From: Leptospira sp. WS92.C1
GTDB lineage: Bacteria > Spirochaetota > Leptospiria > Leptospirales > Leptospiraceae
Direction: 5' to 3'
DNA: 64,000 nt
NCBI RefSeq assembly: GCF_040833975.1
Contig: NZ_CP162130.1
Coordinates: 2,440,001 to 2,504,000 of the forward strand
Positions 16,888 through 27,212 of this stretch are shown here, one piece after another. The translations under genes and the position numbers were made by a program. Each line of letters opens with the position of its first letter. Positions within the stretch are counted from its first letter, which is position 1. Below the pieces are notes generated by a model. That model was not told the DNA's origin. It saw nothing but the letters and a program-made list of their open reading frames with translations, and did not search any database.

Positions 16888-17302
16888 TATTCGTTTTGAA
16901 CATTTCGGAGTGAATAGGAATCCATGGTTACCCCGTTTATTAAGCAAACATAGACTTAAGTATAATTTACTAAAAAAGAGAACAATTTAAACCGGGTTTT
17001 TCCAAAAACGAAAGTCCTCTTTTTTGAATGCGTGCTTTATGATAAATGTGCGGGAATCGACTTCAAATTTGCTTCAAGCAGAATTTTGATACATTTCGTT
17101 TTTCGGAAGAATTATCTCAGCTTTCACAAAAAAACAAAGGATATAGAAAGGAAAGATTCGATTTAAAAGAAAACAAAACCATAAAAATCTTCTACAAACA
17201 ATTCTCCTTTTGAATCAAATTCATGCGCAAAGGTGTAAAAATAGAAAGAAAAAAAAATCTCATCTTGAAATTACTCGATTTTTCTCTAATACCTTTTAAA
17301 AG

Positions 17303-17315
17303 GGACTTCAAGTCC
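17303..17315. repeat. Dispersed palindrome, GGACTTNAAGTCC family
   Basis: GGACTTCAAGTCC, core of the same palindrome found at 4771, 48323, 48427 and 61210. The outer C-G pair is lost on the left side in this copy. Confidence 0.5.
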
Positions 17316-17415
17316 GGCTAAAAAAACTCTCTAACAAAAAAATATTTTGTTTTGAATGAGTTTTATCAAATCCACAATCACTCAAAGTTTTTTCAAAGTC
17401 TATTTTAAGACATAA

Positions 17416-17473
<58 letters not shown>

Positions 17474-17570
17474 AACGTTTTGAGACGAGCTATAAATTCA
17501 ATTTTCAAATCGCTACAAGATTCCTTAAAACTTTGAAAAACACTTTAGTACTTAATTAAATTCTAATCAA

Positions 17571-17740
17571 TTAAGAGCTTGCCCCAAACTCGAGATAAAG
17601 CCATTTGTCAAGTTTATAACAAGATGTGGGAGTTCCCACAGATTACACCTATGAGTCAATTCATTCCTTTTGGACGGATTTGATCGTTATTCGACCCTTA
17701 TAGGAGTTCCTACATGCTGAGGTTTTGGGACAAGCTCTAA
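17571..17740. repeat. Possible MITE-like element with inverted ends
   Basis: Left arm TTAAGAGCTTGCCCCAAAC and right arm complementary to it (GTTTTGGGACAAGCTCTAA) with few mismatches, 170 bp overall. Inside are two copies of the short palindrome family (TGTGGGAGTTCCCACA near 17625 and TAGGAGTTCCTA near 17701). No ORF is inside. No target duplication was seen. Confidence 0.5.
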
Positions 17741-17936
17741 AATCAAAAGTCGAACGTGTAACAATTTTTTATTTACGAGCGCCAAACCTCATCGCGTTGC
17801 CAAAGTCGACAATTGCATTCGCTATACAAAAGTTCAGTACACCTTAGCATTCCGTAAACACATTCAAAATGACGAATGCGAGGCGTTCACCGAGCTTAAC
17901 ATTTGTGTACCAAATAAAAATTTTCTAAAAAAAGTC

Positions 17937-17965
17937 TAAAAAAGATTGTACTTTCTTTCCGATAT
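17937..17965 (+). promoter_or_regulatory. Possible sigma-28 promoter of fliF
   Basis: TAAAAAAG at 17937-17944 and CCGATAT at 17959-17965 resemble the sigma-28 boxes TAAA and GCCGATAA, with spacing about two bases longer than the usual 11. It lies about 40 bases upstream of the fliF start. A sigma-70 reading is weaker here. Tentative. Confidence 0.3.
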
Positions 17966-18006
17966 TTGATTATGTCCCGTATTGTAAATTCGGTGGAGAT
18001 TCGCTT

Positions 18007-19703
<1,697 letters not shown>

Positions 19704-19704
<1 letters not shown>

Positions 19705-20672
19705 TGAATTCCCTGTCTTCCAGACAAAACAGGGCCGGTAGCCTTCTTCGGATTTTGGGAGAGCACCTCCCCCCTGAAGTCTATCGCCACCTGGGTCCGG
19801 AAACGACAGGAAAACTTCTGGAGACGTTTCACAAAACGGGTAAACCCGATTCCAAAGAAGAAAGAGAAATTCTTTCTTCTTTTCTCGGGTCCCTTTCCAA
19901 GATCCAAAGAGAAGAGAATATCGATCCGGAAAGTCTCAACCTAATCCGAGAACTCGAAGCTCTTTTGCGTGAGGAAAAAGAGGAAAGGGATCTTCTTCAG
20001 GAACTGAAACAAAAAAGCGCGGAAGAAATTTCCAGAATCGTTTCCGGTGAGAATTCGGATCTAATCGCCCTGGTCCTTTGTTTTGGAAATCCGGATGCGG
20101 CCGCTGCAGTTCTCAACGATTTTCCGGAAGCAAGAAAAGAGGAAATTTTGATCCAGATCCACGATTTGGACCTTTCCAGCGAGTACGAAAAAAACCGTCT
20201 GGAGCGTTTTCTCAAGTTCAAACTGGAAGCGATTGCTCTTGAGGAAAAGACGCTTCCGATCCGGAATCAAAAAGGAAAGAAGGCCGCGGACCTTTTGGGT
20301 AGATTGCAGCCCGGAGATTCTCAAAAAATCTTTGATCGAATCCGCGAGAAGCGGCCCGGATTTGCCGAAAATATAATTGAACACTTCTTTCGGATGGAAG
20401 ATCTGTTATTCTTGGAAAGAGAACCGCTCAACCGATTCTTTTCCTCCTTCCACCCGATCGTTCTCGCCTGTGCTTTAAAAGGCACAGAGACGGAAATTCA
20501 GATTCGGATTCTTGAAAAATTAGAACCCGCACTGAGCGCTTCCGTCAGATTGGAATCGGATTCGATGGGACCGATCAGTCTCGCGGAAATGGAAACCGCT
20601 CAGAACGGAATTCTGGAAAGGCTCCGGGAAGAGATCGAAGAAGGAAGTATCAAATTTTGGAGAGCACCTTAA
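19704..20672 (+). CDS. fliG: Flagellar motor switch protein FliG (divergent)
   Basis: A 322-residue FliG, which links FliF to the rest of the C-ring and interacts with the stator. The C-terminal domain is recognisable ([71 protein letters not shown]). The usual EHPQ motif of the middle domain is not kept: the matching stretch reads [20 protein letters not shown]. Spirochaetes commonly carry more than one FliG, and this may be the less canonical one. It starts at the fliF stop (TGATG), so the two are co-translated, which fits the FliF-FliG contact. Confidence 0.88.
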
Positions 20673-20675
20673 TCG

Positions 20676-21599
20676 ATGGCTAAACTCGTCTTTAAACCCA
20701 TACAAATCGCGGACATCAAAGATCAGGTAGAATTAGCAATTCCTGATAAATATAAAAAATTTCACAGAGACGAGGACGCGGAAGAGTTCGAGGTAGACCA
20801 AGAAGGGAATATCATCGAGCAGTACCAAGGACCCTCGATCGAAGAGATCGAAGCGGAGCTCAGCCGTTATCGCGAAGAAAACGAGGAGCAGGTTCGTAAA
20901 CTTCTCGAAGAAGCGAGAAAAAAATCCGAAGAGATCGAGGAAGAAGGTAGAAAAAAAGCCTTCCAAATGATCCAGGATTCCAAAGAAAAAGTTAAATTAG
21001 AAGAAGATACCGGCAAGGCAAAAGCGGAACAAATTCTCGACCGCGCCAAGATGGAAGTCGAGAGAATGATCAAAGAGGCCGAAATGAAGGTCGCGGAGAT
21101 CGAACACGAAGCCTATCTCAAAGGATATGACGCGGGGCGCGAAGTCGGTTTCAAAAAAGGTCAGGGAGAGGTGAGACGACTCATCGACCGTTTGGGAACC
21201 ATCGTCGGTAAGGCGATCGATATTCGCGAGGAAATCATCCAAGCTTCCGAGAAACAGATGGTGGAAATGATTCTCATCATCGCGCGTAAGGTAATCAAAG
21301 ACGAGATCATCGAAAGAAAGGAAATCGTTCTCAACAATATTAGAGAAGCGTTAAAAAGAATCAAGGATAGAGATCGCGTGGATATCCGCGTCAACTTCGC
21401 GGATCTCGAACTTACAACAGCCCACAAAGACGAACTTATCAAACTTATGGAATCTCTTCGCAAGGTAAATATCTACGAAGACTCTCGTGTGGATCGCGGC
21501 GGCGTGATCATAGAGACGGATGTCGGTGCGATCGACGCAAGAATTTCCACTCAGTTGAAGGAAATCGAGGAAGCGATTCGGAATGCGGAGCCGATCTAA
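20676..21599 (+). CDS. fliH: Flagellar export ATPase regulator FliH
   Basis: A 307-residue FliH. The middle is a long charged coiled coil (about residues 55-160, rich in Glu, Lys and Arg) and the C-terminal third is the conserved FliH/HrpE part (MVEMILIIARKVIKDEIIER, VDIRVNFADLELTTAHKDEL, GGVIIETDVGAIDARISTQL). FliH holds FliI inactive and docks it at the export gate. It starts 3 bases after fliG. The gene is followed by a terminator before fliI, which is unusual for this pair. Confidence 0.93.
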   Translation: MAKLVFKPIQIADIKDQVELAIPDKYKKFHRDEDAEEFEVDQEGNIIEQYQGPSIEEIEAELSRYREENEEQVRKLLEEARKKSEEIEEEGRKKAFQMIQDSKEKVKLEEDTGKAKAEQILDRAKMEVERMIKEAEMKVAEIEHEAYLKGYDAGREVGFKKGQGEVRRLIDRLGTIVGKAIDIREEIIQASEKQMVEMILIIARKVIKDEIIERKEIVLNNIREALKRIKDRDRVDIRVNFADLELTTAHKDELIKLMESLRKVNIYEDSRVDRGGVIIETDVGAIDARISTQLKEIEEAIRNAEPI

Positions 21600-21694
21600 A
21601 AACGAAAAAATCTTTTCCCGGGAAGATACAGATCCTTCCAATTCCTTGTTTTCGAATTTATCTTTGAATCAAGACATTCTTCTCCCTTCTTATC

Positions 21695-21729
21695 GATCTC
21701 CCGGGAAAACCGGGAGATCTTTTCTTTTT
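21695..21729 (+). terminator. Strong rho-independent terminator between fliH and fliI
   Basis: A perfect 10-bp GC-rich stem (GATCTCCCGG / CCGGGAGATC), loop GAAAA, followed by TTTTCTTTTT. It is oriented to stop transcripts coming from fliF-fliG-fliH. Confidence 0.85.
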
Positions 21730-21828
21730 GTGGGAACTCTTACGCTCTTCTTTCAGAAAGGTAGTAGTTCCTGCAGCTCGTTTGTTAAACAGCAAAGTTC
21801 ATGCAGAACAAATCGTGAACAAAGTTTT

Positions 21829-21844
21829 TGTGGGAGTTCCCACA
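21829..21844. repeat. Dispersed palindrome, TGTAGGAGNTCCTACA family
   Basis: TGTGGGAGTTCCCACA in the fliH-fliI gap. The same family occurs near 17625, 17701, 40314, 40592, 45001, 45037, 56583 and 58222. Confidence 0.6.
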
Positions 21845-21982
21845 AAAGTCTACGTGTACAGAAGAATCGGAGTAGGAACTCCTTCAACCTCTCTTTCTTA
21901 AGCGACATAATTCTTTTATTTTCGCATAGATACTTGACTTTCCACCAAATCCTGGATACCTAGGGATGAATCCGGAATTCTT

Positions 21983-23347
21983 ATGATAGAAAAGAAATTT
22001 CACGAGAAAGTGGACGTGATGTCCAAATACTTCCTGATTATGGATCGGATCGAAACGATCCGTAAATCCGGGAAGGTCGTCCGAGTTTCCGGAAACGTCA
22101 TCTATTCGGAAGGTCCGCCCGATTCCAAAATCGGAGAACTTATGGACGTCCAAAAGAGCGGAAAAGAAGGCTATCTTCAGTGTGAGATCGTCGGCTTTGA
22201 AGGCCACGTTTATACTCTCATGCCCCTGGGCCCGGTAGAAGGAATCTACCCAGAAGCATTTGTATTTTCCTCCGGTCGTAAACTTTCAATTCCCGTCGGA
22301 AAAGAACTCTTAGGCAGGGTTTTAAACGGGGTCGGAAGACCGATCGACAAAAAAGGTCATATCATCACCAAGGAGGAACGTCCTCCGGACAATGATGTCC
22401 CCAATCCTCTCGATCGTCCGATCATTCGAGACATTCTGATGACGGGTGTTCGTGCAATCGACGGAATTCTTACGATCGGACGAGGACAACGCGTGGGAAT
22501 CTTCTCGGGCTCGGGCGTTGGTAAATCCAGTCTGTTAGGAATGATCGCTCGTTATACCGACGCGGATGTGAACGTAATCGCTCTTGTGGGTGAAAGGGGA
22601 CGGGAAGTAAACGAATTCATCGAACTCGATCTCGGTAAAGAAGGTCTTCAGAAGTCCATCGTTCTTGCGGCGACCTCCGATTCTCCCAAAATGGAACAGG
22701 TCAACTGCGCCCTACTCGCCACCTCGATCGCGGAATACTTTCGAGATCAGGGCAAACATGTAAATCTTATGATGGATTCTTTGACTCGTTTTGCTCAGGC
22801 GAACCGGGAAATCTCGGCTTCCAATCACGAACCTCCGATTACGAGGGGATTCAGCTCCTCCGTATTCTCCAAGCTGGCCAAACTTGTGGAACGCTCCGGG
22901 ACCTCCAAGTCAGGAGGAACGATCACCGGTTTTTATACGGTTCTTACGGAAGCAGATGAAATGGAAGATCCGATCGCGGATGCGGTTCGAGGTTATATCG
23001 ACGGTCATATCATTCTCAGCCGCAAACTCGCGGAACGAAATCATTATCCTGCTGTAGACGTTCCCGCTTCTCTTTCTCGGGTGATGGCAAGAATCGCCCC
23101 CGAGGATCAGAACATGAGAGCCGGAATGATTCGCGAACTCATCAGTGTTTACAATTCCGCGGAAGAATTGATCCGTCTGAATGCGTATGTTTCCGGTTCG
23201 GACGCGAGAGTGGATTTGGCGATTCGGAAAAAAGATAAGATCGATAAATTCCTGAAACAAAAGATTCAGGAAAGAAGTTCTTATGCTCAGGCTCTCAAAG
23301 GACTCAAAGAAGTCTTGGACGACGAAGAGGAAGAAGAGGAATTTTAA
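21983..23347 (+). CDS. fliI: Flagellar export ATPase FliI
   Basis: The 454-residue ATPase of flagellar type III export, related to the F1 beta subunit. Walker A is GVGKSS within residues 175-183 (FSGSGVGKSS), followed by VIALVGERGREVNEFIE; the Walker B region is HVNLMMDSLTRFAQ, and REISASNHEPPITRG is the conserved loop. The C-terminal tail is acidic (DDEEEEEEF). The ATG at 21983 is used; a later Met is possible. It follows the terminator and has its own transcript start, then leads fliJ, a small gene and flbB. Length is normal. Confidence 0.96.
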   Translation: MIEKKFHEKVDVMSKYFLIMDRIETIRKSGKVVRVSGNVIYSEGPPDSKIGELMDVQKSGKEGYLQCEIVGFEGHVYTLMPLGPVEGIYPEAFVFSSGRKLSIPVGKELLGRVLNGVGRPIDKKGHIITKEERPPDNDVPNPLDRPIIRDILMTGVRAIDGILTIGRGQRVGIFSGSGVGKSSLLGMIARYTDADVNVIALVGERGREVNEFIELDLGKEGLQKSIVLAATSDSPKMEQVNCALLATSIAEYFRDQGKHVNLMMDSLTRFAQANREISASNHEPPITRGFSSSVFSKLAKLVERSGTSKSGGTITGFYTVLTEADEMEDPIADAVRGYIDGHIILSRKLAERNHYPAVDVPASLSRVMARIAPEDQNMRAGMIRELISVYNSAEELIRLNAYVSGSDARVDLAIRKKDKIDKFLKQKIQERSSYAQALKGLKEVLDDEEEEEEF

Positions 23348-23350
23348 TCT

Positions 23351-23923
23351 TTGAAACGATTTCAATTTAACTTGGAACCGGTTTTGAATCTTCGGAAAAA
23401 GAAAGAAGACGAAAAACTAAAGTCATTCTCTTTGATCGCGGGTGAAATCAACCAGATTCGAAACTCCATCCAAGAGAACGAAAAACAAATCGATCATCTC
23501 ACAGACAAGTCCGATTCCCTTCGCGGAGCTTCTTTGAGAGACTATCAACTCCATCAAGGATACATTCGATCTCTGATCACTCAAAACGAAAATTTAGAAT
23601 CGGATATAGAGAACAAAAAACCGGAGCTGGACTCCAAACGCGCGGAATTGATCCTCGCCCAAAAAGACCGCAAGATCCTGGAGATTCTCAAAGAGAATCA
23701 ATACAAACAATACAGAAAGTTATACTTTAAAAAAGAAAAGTTCGAACTTGAAGAACACTATAATCAGCTAAAATCTATCCAATGGAGAGAAATTCATGAA
23801 TCCACTGAATCTCAACCGGCTCCGAGAGTCTTTACATACGATACGGGACCAGGCTCTGAAACCGCACACGACAATTCAGGAGCCTCTGAACTTAAAAAAC
23901 TCTACGACCGATTCAAAAAGTGA
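23351..23923 (+). CDS. fliJ: Flagellar export protein FliJ
   Basis: A 190-residue coiled-coil protein that starts with the FliJ pattern RFQFNLEPVLNLRKKKED and is rich in Glu, Lys, Gln and Leu to about residue 150. FliJ is the central stalk of the export ATPase and binds the FlhA gate. The start is a TTG at 23351, four bases after fliI; I find no ATG in this frame near it. The last 40 codons overlap the next gene and are low in family signal, so the true C-terminus may be of little functional weight. Confidence 0.85.
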   Translation: MKRFQFNLEPVLNLRKKKEDEKLKSFSLIAGEINQIRNSIQENEKQIDHLTDKSDSLRGASLRDYQLHQGYIRSLITQNENLESDIENKKPELDSKRAELILAQKDRKILEILKENQYKQYRKLYFKKEKFELEEHYNQLKSIQWREIHESTESQPAPRVFTYDTGPGSETAHDNSGASELKKLYDRFKK

Positions 23924-24080
23924 ATCCCTCTTTCAAAGGATTCTCAATATAACCTCGGGAAATTCTTCTCCTGGGCCGGATTCTCTGCTCAGTCTCCAGA
24001 GAAAAATTACCGATTTTCAAGAAAAGGCGGAACAATTGGAAGATAAGATCAGTAGAAATCGGATCGACCTAAAGGTTTAA
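23796..24080 (+). CDS. Small protein overlapping fliJ
   Basis: A 94-residue ORF in another frame that overlaps the fliJ end by 128 bases and stops one base before flbB. It has a good ribosome binding site (GGAGAG upstream of the ATG at 23796, 7 to 8 bases away). The C-terminal third is a predicted helix (SLQRKITDFQEKAEQLEDKISRN). No family is recognised. The fit between the two genes and the ribosome binding site favour a real gene; the long overlap counts against it. Confidence 0.5.
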   Translation: MNPLNLNRLRESLHTIRDQALKPHTTIQEPLNLKNSTTDSKSESLFQRILNITSGNSSPGPDSLLSLQRKITDFQEKAEQLEDKISRNRIDLKV

Positions 24081-24081
24081 T

Positions 24082-24729
24082 ATGGCATCGTTAAGCGACA
24101 AAGCAAGGGCAATCTATCTCGTTTTCCTGATCCTGTTTTTATTGGGAATCGGCTTTTTTGTCTTTGATTACTTTCAAATCATCAATGCGTCCGAAATCTT
24201 CCCGTTTCTTCGGAAAGAACCCGCTCTTGTAAACCAAGACAGCGAATCCCCGACGGAACTTCAAAAGCTGGAATTTACAAAGGCTCAGGAACGATTCGCT
24301 GAAGAATTGGATGAACTGGAAAAACGGAAGAACGAACTTCTCAATGAAAAGGGAAGACTCGAAGCGGAAATGGAAAAGCTGGAAGAAATGCGCAAAGGAC
24401 TTCTGACTAAAGAAAAAGAAATGAAATCCTCGGATGCTGAAAAGAACAGCCGTCAAAAACTTGTCAAGGTTCTCGCCGATAAAGTAGCGAACATGCCTCC
24501 TGACTCCGCCGTCGGAATGCTACTCAATTGGCCGGACGGTGATATCATCGACGTTTTTATTCAGATGGATAAGGACGCCGAAGACGACGGAAGACCAACC
24601 ATTACAACGTATCTTCTTACCCTCTTTCCAGCAGACAGAAGAGCCATGATCACAAACAAATGGCTGAGCAGATCCGGTGGAATCAAAACTCCCGATATCC
24701 CGGATGACGCTGTGGAAACAAACCCTTAA
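24082..24729 (+). CDS. flbB: Periplasmic-flagellar collar protein FlbB (MotE-like)
   Basis: A 215-residue protein with an N-terminal membrane segment (about 11-32), a coiled coil (about 60-120) and a C-terminal MotE-like helical part (VLADKVANMPPDSAVGMLLN, YLLTLFPADRRAMITNKWLS). In Borrelia the product of the matching gene after fliJ organises the collar around the periplasmic motor; the same order here supports the name. It is expected in the inner membrane with its domain in the periplasm. It is directly downstream of the small gene. Confidence 0.82.
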   Translation: MASLSDKARAIYLVFLILFLLGIGFFVFDYFQIINASEIFPFLRKEPALVNQDSESPTELQKLEFTKAQERFAEELDELEKRKNELLNEKGRLEAEMEKLEEMRKGLLTKEKEMKSSDAEKNSRQKLVKVLADKVANMPPDSAVGMLLNWPDGDIIDVFIQMDKDAEDDGRPTITTYLLTLFPADRRAMITNKWLSRSGGIKTPDIPDDAVETNP

Positions 24730-24741
24730 TTCGGAGAAACG

Positions 24742-25128
24742 ATGAATCTTAAAAACAAAGCAATTTTATTTTCGATCCTTTTTTTGGTGATGAGTGCATC
24801 GATCGCAGCGAAGAAGAAAACGAACCCTCCTTCCAAGGTGAGCGGTTACGAACTTGTCGCGAATCCTTCCGGTGCTTTTGGAAAAACGATTCAGATTTCC
24901 GGAACGGTTTCTGAAGTTTTATACAAAGGAAATTCGATTCGTTTCGTGGTTTATTTTTCCGGAAAACCGGTCGCCTTGGATTCGGACGCGTCTTCCCTGA
25001 TCTCGAACGTTCAAGTCGGAAGTTATGTTTCCGTCTGCGGGTTTTATCTCAAAGATCGGGAGTTGAAGGCGAACGGAGCTCCGACCACGATGCCTTTTAT
25101 CCTGGTAGAAACTCCGGATTGCAGATAG
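24742..25128 (+). CDS. Secreted OB-fold-like protein
   Basis: A 128-residue protein with a signal peptide (residues 1-22: NLKNKAILFSILFLVMSAS, then AAKKK). The mature part (GKTIQISGTVSEVLYKGNS, VQVGSYVSVCGFYLKDRELKA) follows the pattern of small OB-fold proteins, with two cysteines (one in SVCGF, one near the end). It begins 12 bases after flbB and could be in the same transcript. No specific function can be named; periplasmic location is likely. Confidence 0.65.
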   Translation: MNLKNKAILFSILFLVMSASIAAKKKTNPPSKVSGYELVANPSGAFGKTIQISGTVSEVLYKGNSIRFVVYFSGKPVALDSDASSLISNVQVGSYVSVCGFYLKDRELKANGAPTTMPFILVETPDCR

Positions 25129-25757
25129 AGATCGGTGAACGTTTTTTTAAAAAAGATTCACTTCTCGAAACGGATTGATCCATTTTTGATTTTTTCAAAA
25201 AGTCCAATAGGAACTTAAATTATACATTTCATTTCTGCAATATATCCGTTTTCATTTTGTCATGCGAATTGAATGTGATTTAAGATCTCATTTTAAAATG
25301 AAAAGTAAAAACTGTGACAATTCATTTAGATGAATATCCGGATTCTTTTCATCTGAATGAATTTTTAATTCTTTACTGGAACCGATCACTTTTTGTCTTT
25401 TTCAGATTCATTCTCTTCTTTTTTGATCCGTTCTGGATCTGCTGTTATCGGAAGTAAAAAACAAATTTTCACTTTTGAATGGAAGAGTCGAAATTTAAAT
25501 CTCGAATTCGAGATTACCGACAATCAGGATCTATTGAATTTTATATTCCTGCCCGGAACGTCCGAAATGGAAAACAAAATGACTGGATCCGAAATCTACA
25601 TTTGATTTCAGATTGTCGATCACACAAAATGGATTCGATCCCAGGGGTTTCCAAGTCTTCGTCGAAGGAATCAAAACTAAGGAAAACAAAAAGCCAATTT
25701 CTAAAGATAAGTCAATTTCTTTCAGAGAAACTGTCAGGTGAATACTGTTACTGTACA
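25129..25757. other. Intergenic region, likely operon end
   Basis: I see no convincing gene over 630 bases; two overlapping plus-strand ORFs near 25.4-25.8 kb have no family signal or good start. A hairpin with a U-run at 25320-25367 is the best feature. Confidence 0.5.
25320..25367 (+). terminator. Probable terminator of the fliI-flbB operon
   Basis: Two 15-base arms (ATTCATTTAGATGAA and TTCATCTGAATGAAT, one mismatch, a G-U pair in RNA) around a 13-base loop, followed by TTTT. It lies about 190 bases downstream of the last gene. The stem is AT-rich. Confidence 0.5.
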
Positions 25758-26333
25758 CTAGATTCTTAACGAGCCGCGAAACCCTCTCACCGCATAATAA
25801 GAATCCGCACCATTATGATAGACGAATACATTGCCATACCGGAAATCGCAAAAGATAGCTCCGCCAAGCTTTCTAATCTCAGAGGGTGTTTTTACCCAGC
25901 TTGATGTTTTCGTATCGAAACTTCCGAGTTTCTGTAATTCTCGATATTGTTCTTCTGTTAAAAGTTCAATGCCCATTCCTGCGGCCATGTCAATCGCGCT
26001 ATCTTTTGGTTTATGTTCTTTTCTCGAGTCCAAAGCTTCACGGTCATAACAGATACTTCTACGACCTTTAGGGCTTTCCGCCGAACAATCGTAAAAAATA
26101 TATTCGCCCGTCTTTTTATCATAACCGACAACATCCGGTTCACCACCGGTTTCTTCCATTTTATGGAGTGACCAGAGTTTTTCAGGATTTGTTTTCAGCT
26201 TTGTTTGTATTTTATCCCATTCCAAACCCTTATGACGGTTCTTATTTTTTTCAAAACGGGCTTTTAACACATCAAAAAGCGCGTCAATCTGCTCGGGTGA
26301 CAACGTCTTTTTACTTTTAGTATTCTTATTCAT
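25758..26333 (-). CDS. DUF4256 family protein
   Basis: A 191-residue soluble protein of the DUF4256 family: LSPEQIDALFDVLKARFEKN at the start, GGEPDVVGYDKKTGEYIFYD in the middle, then CSAESPKGRRSICYDREAL, GIELLTEEQYRELQ and the C-terminal GGAIFCDFRYGNVFVYHNGA. Function is unknown in the family. In other bacteria it is often found close to small stress or DoxX-type genes, as here, where a DoxX-like gene lies 126 bases upstream on the same strand. Whether the two share a transcript is not shown. Confidence 0.82.
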   Translation of the reverse strand: MNKNTKSKKTLSPEQIDALFDVLKARFEKNKNRHKGLEWDKIQTKLKTNPEKLWSLHKMEETGGEPDVVGYDKKTGEYIFYDCSAESPKGRRSICYDREALDSRKEHKPKDSAIDMAAGMGIELLTEEQYRELQKLGSFDTKTSSWVKTPSEIRKLGGAIFCDFRYGNVFVYHNGADSYYAVRGFRGSLRI

Positions 26334-26459
26334 ACATTAATTTCATTGAATATACATTCAACGTTTCATCGCCTCAATCGATTTCAAAATTTCACAAATC
26401 AAGATCCGAAAACTCACCGTTTCATCCTCTCTTGCCCGAAGGGATCCTCCATTCGTCTA

Positions 26460-26840
26460 TCAATTCTGCGAAACAGTCTTTCTATCCGCAGGTCTGAAAT
26501 ACCACGACACGGTAGTCAAGACAAGAAGCAGCAACGACGGAAACATTTCGCTCATGGAACTACCCGAGGCGATATGCGAAAACAACGCTCCCGTCATAGC
26601 AAAGAAAAAACCTGCGTAAGCCCATTCCTTTACCAAAGGATATTTTGGAACTAGCACCGCTATGACTCCCAAAATTTTCCAAATTCCCAGTATCGTTAAA
26701 AAATAAACAGGGTATCCTAAGCGCAGTATAAAATCGATATCCTCTTTTACCCTAAGTAGCTGGACAATCCCGGTCGATAGCATCCCCAACGCAAGCCAGA
26801 GAGTGGAAATCCAATAGATAATTTTATTTCTTTTTGTCAT
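26460..26840 (-). CDS. DoxX-like membrane protein
   Basis: A 126-residue inner-membrane protein with four predicted helices (about 8-28, 46-66, 72-92, 98-116). The DoxX-like pattern is present: RLGYPVYFLTILGIWKILG, VAVLVP.. then EWAYAGFFFAMTGALFSH. Members accompany redox or stress genes; a transport or quinone-linked role is not established. It is probably the first gene of a pair with DUF4256. Confidence 0.75.
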   Translation of the reverse strand: MTKRNKIIYWISTLWLALGMLSTGIVQLLRVKEDIDFILRLGYPVYFLTILGIWKILGVIAVLVPKYPLVKEWAYAGFFFAMTGALFSHIASGSSMSEMFPSLLLLVLTTVSWYFRPADRKTVSQN

Positions 26841-27176
26841 ATTGCGTTATCCTAACTTACAACCGATTTCTTGGAATCGGTTACGTACGGTATTCATGTC
26901 TTTAGCCATACCTATTTACGGTATTTGCTCTCTGTGTGCAACCGATTTATATACGAGACACTGTGCTGCTTTTTTACTTTCCGACTTCAAACCATGTGTT
27001 CTACTTTCTGATTCAACCTTGTCGAACTCTGCATACTTTCTTAACACCATTGACGTTCCTGGTCGCACAAGAGACAAACTGTCTCTTGTTTTTCAGTCAA
27101 TCGTGCGACCAAAAGAAGCGCTCTTCTACCGAAGTCTTTCTCGGGCATACTCATACATTTTATAGAGTCGTCTTTA
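26841..27176. other. Intergenic region with nested hairpins
   Basis: No gene supported. It lies between divergent genes (DoxX-like on minus, ArsR on plus). It holds a nested stem structure at 27061-27110 whose inner part looks like an intrinsic terminator. Confidence 0.5.
27061..27110 (+). terminator. Nested hairpin with terminator-like core
   Basis: Inner stem CAAGAGACA / TGTCTCTTG (27068-27088, 3-base loop) followed by TTTTT; outer stem GGTCGCAC (27061-27068) / GTGCGACC (27103-27110). No plus-strand gene lies just upstream, so its target transcript is unknown. Confidence 0.5.
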
Positions 27177-27212
27177 AAGATTATATTTAAGTATTGACTT
27201 AAATATAATCTT
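27177..27212. promoter_or_regulatory. Perfect operator-like inverted repeat of the arsR-type gene
   Basis: AAGATTATATTTAAGT (27177-27192), ATTG, then its exact complement ACTTAAATATAATCTT (27197-27212), ending one base before the ATG at 27213. TATAAT occurs in both arms, one on each strand. It is the natural site for autoregulation by the ArsR-family protein. No ribosome binding site fits between it and the ATG. Confidence 0.75.

Larger units (their letters stand above)
21600..21982. other. fliH-fliI gap with terminator and repeats
   Basis: No gene. It contains a strong terminator at 21695-21729 and several relatives of the short palindrome family: GGGAACTC near 21732, TAGTAGTTCCTGC near 21765, TGTGGGAGTTCCCACA near 21829 and GTAGGAACTCC near 21864. 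A promoter for fliI must lie downstream of the terminator. Confidence 0.6.

Noticed and set aside
25393..25769. Plus-strand ORFs of 70 and 96 codons
   Set aside because: No recognisable content; one overlaps the end of the DUF4256 gene; no good start signal.
26842..27190. Plus-strand ORFs of 107 and 84 codons between DoxX-like and ArsR genes
   Set aside because: No family signal, no ribosome site, and they run through the nested hairpin and operator.
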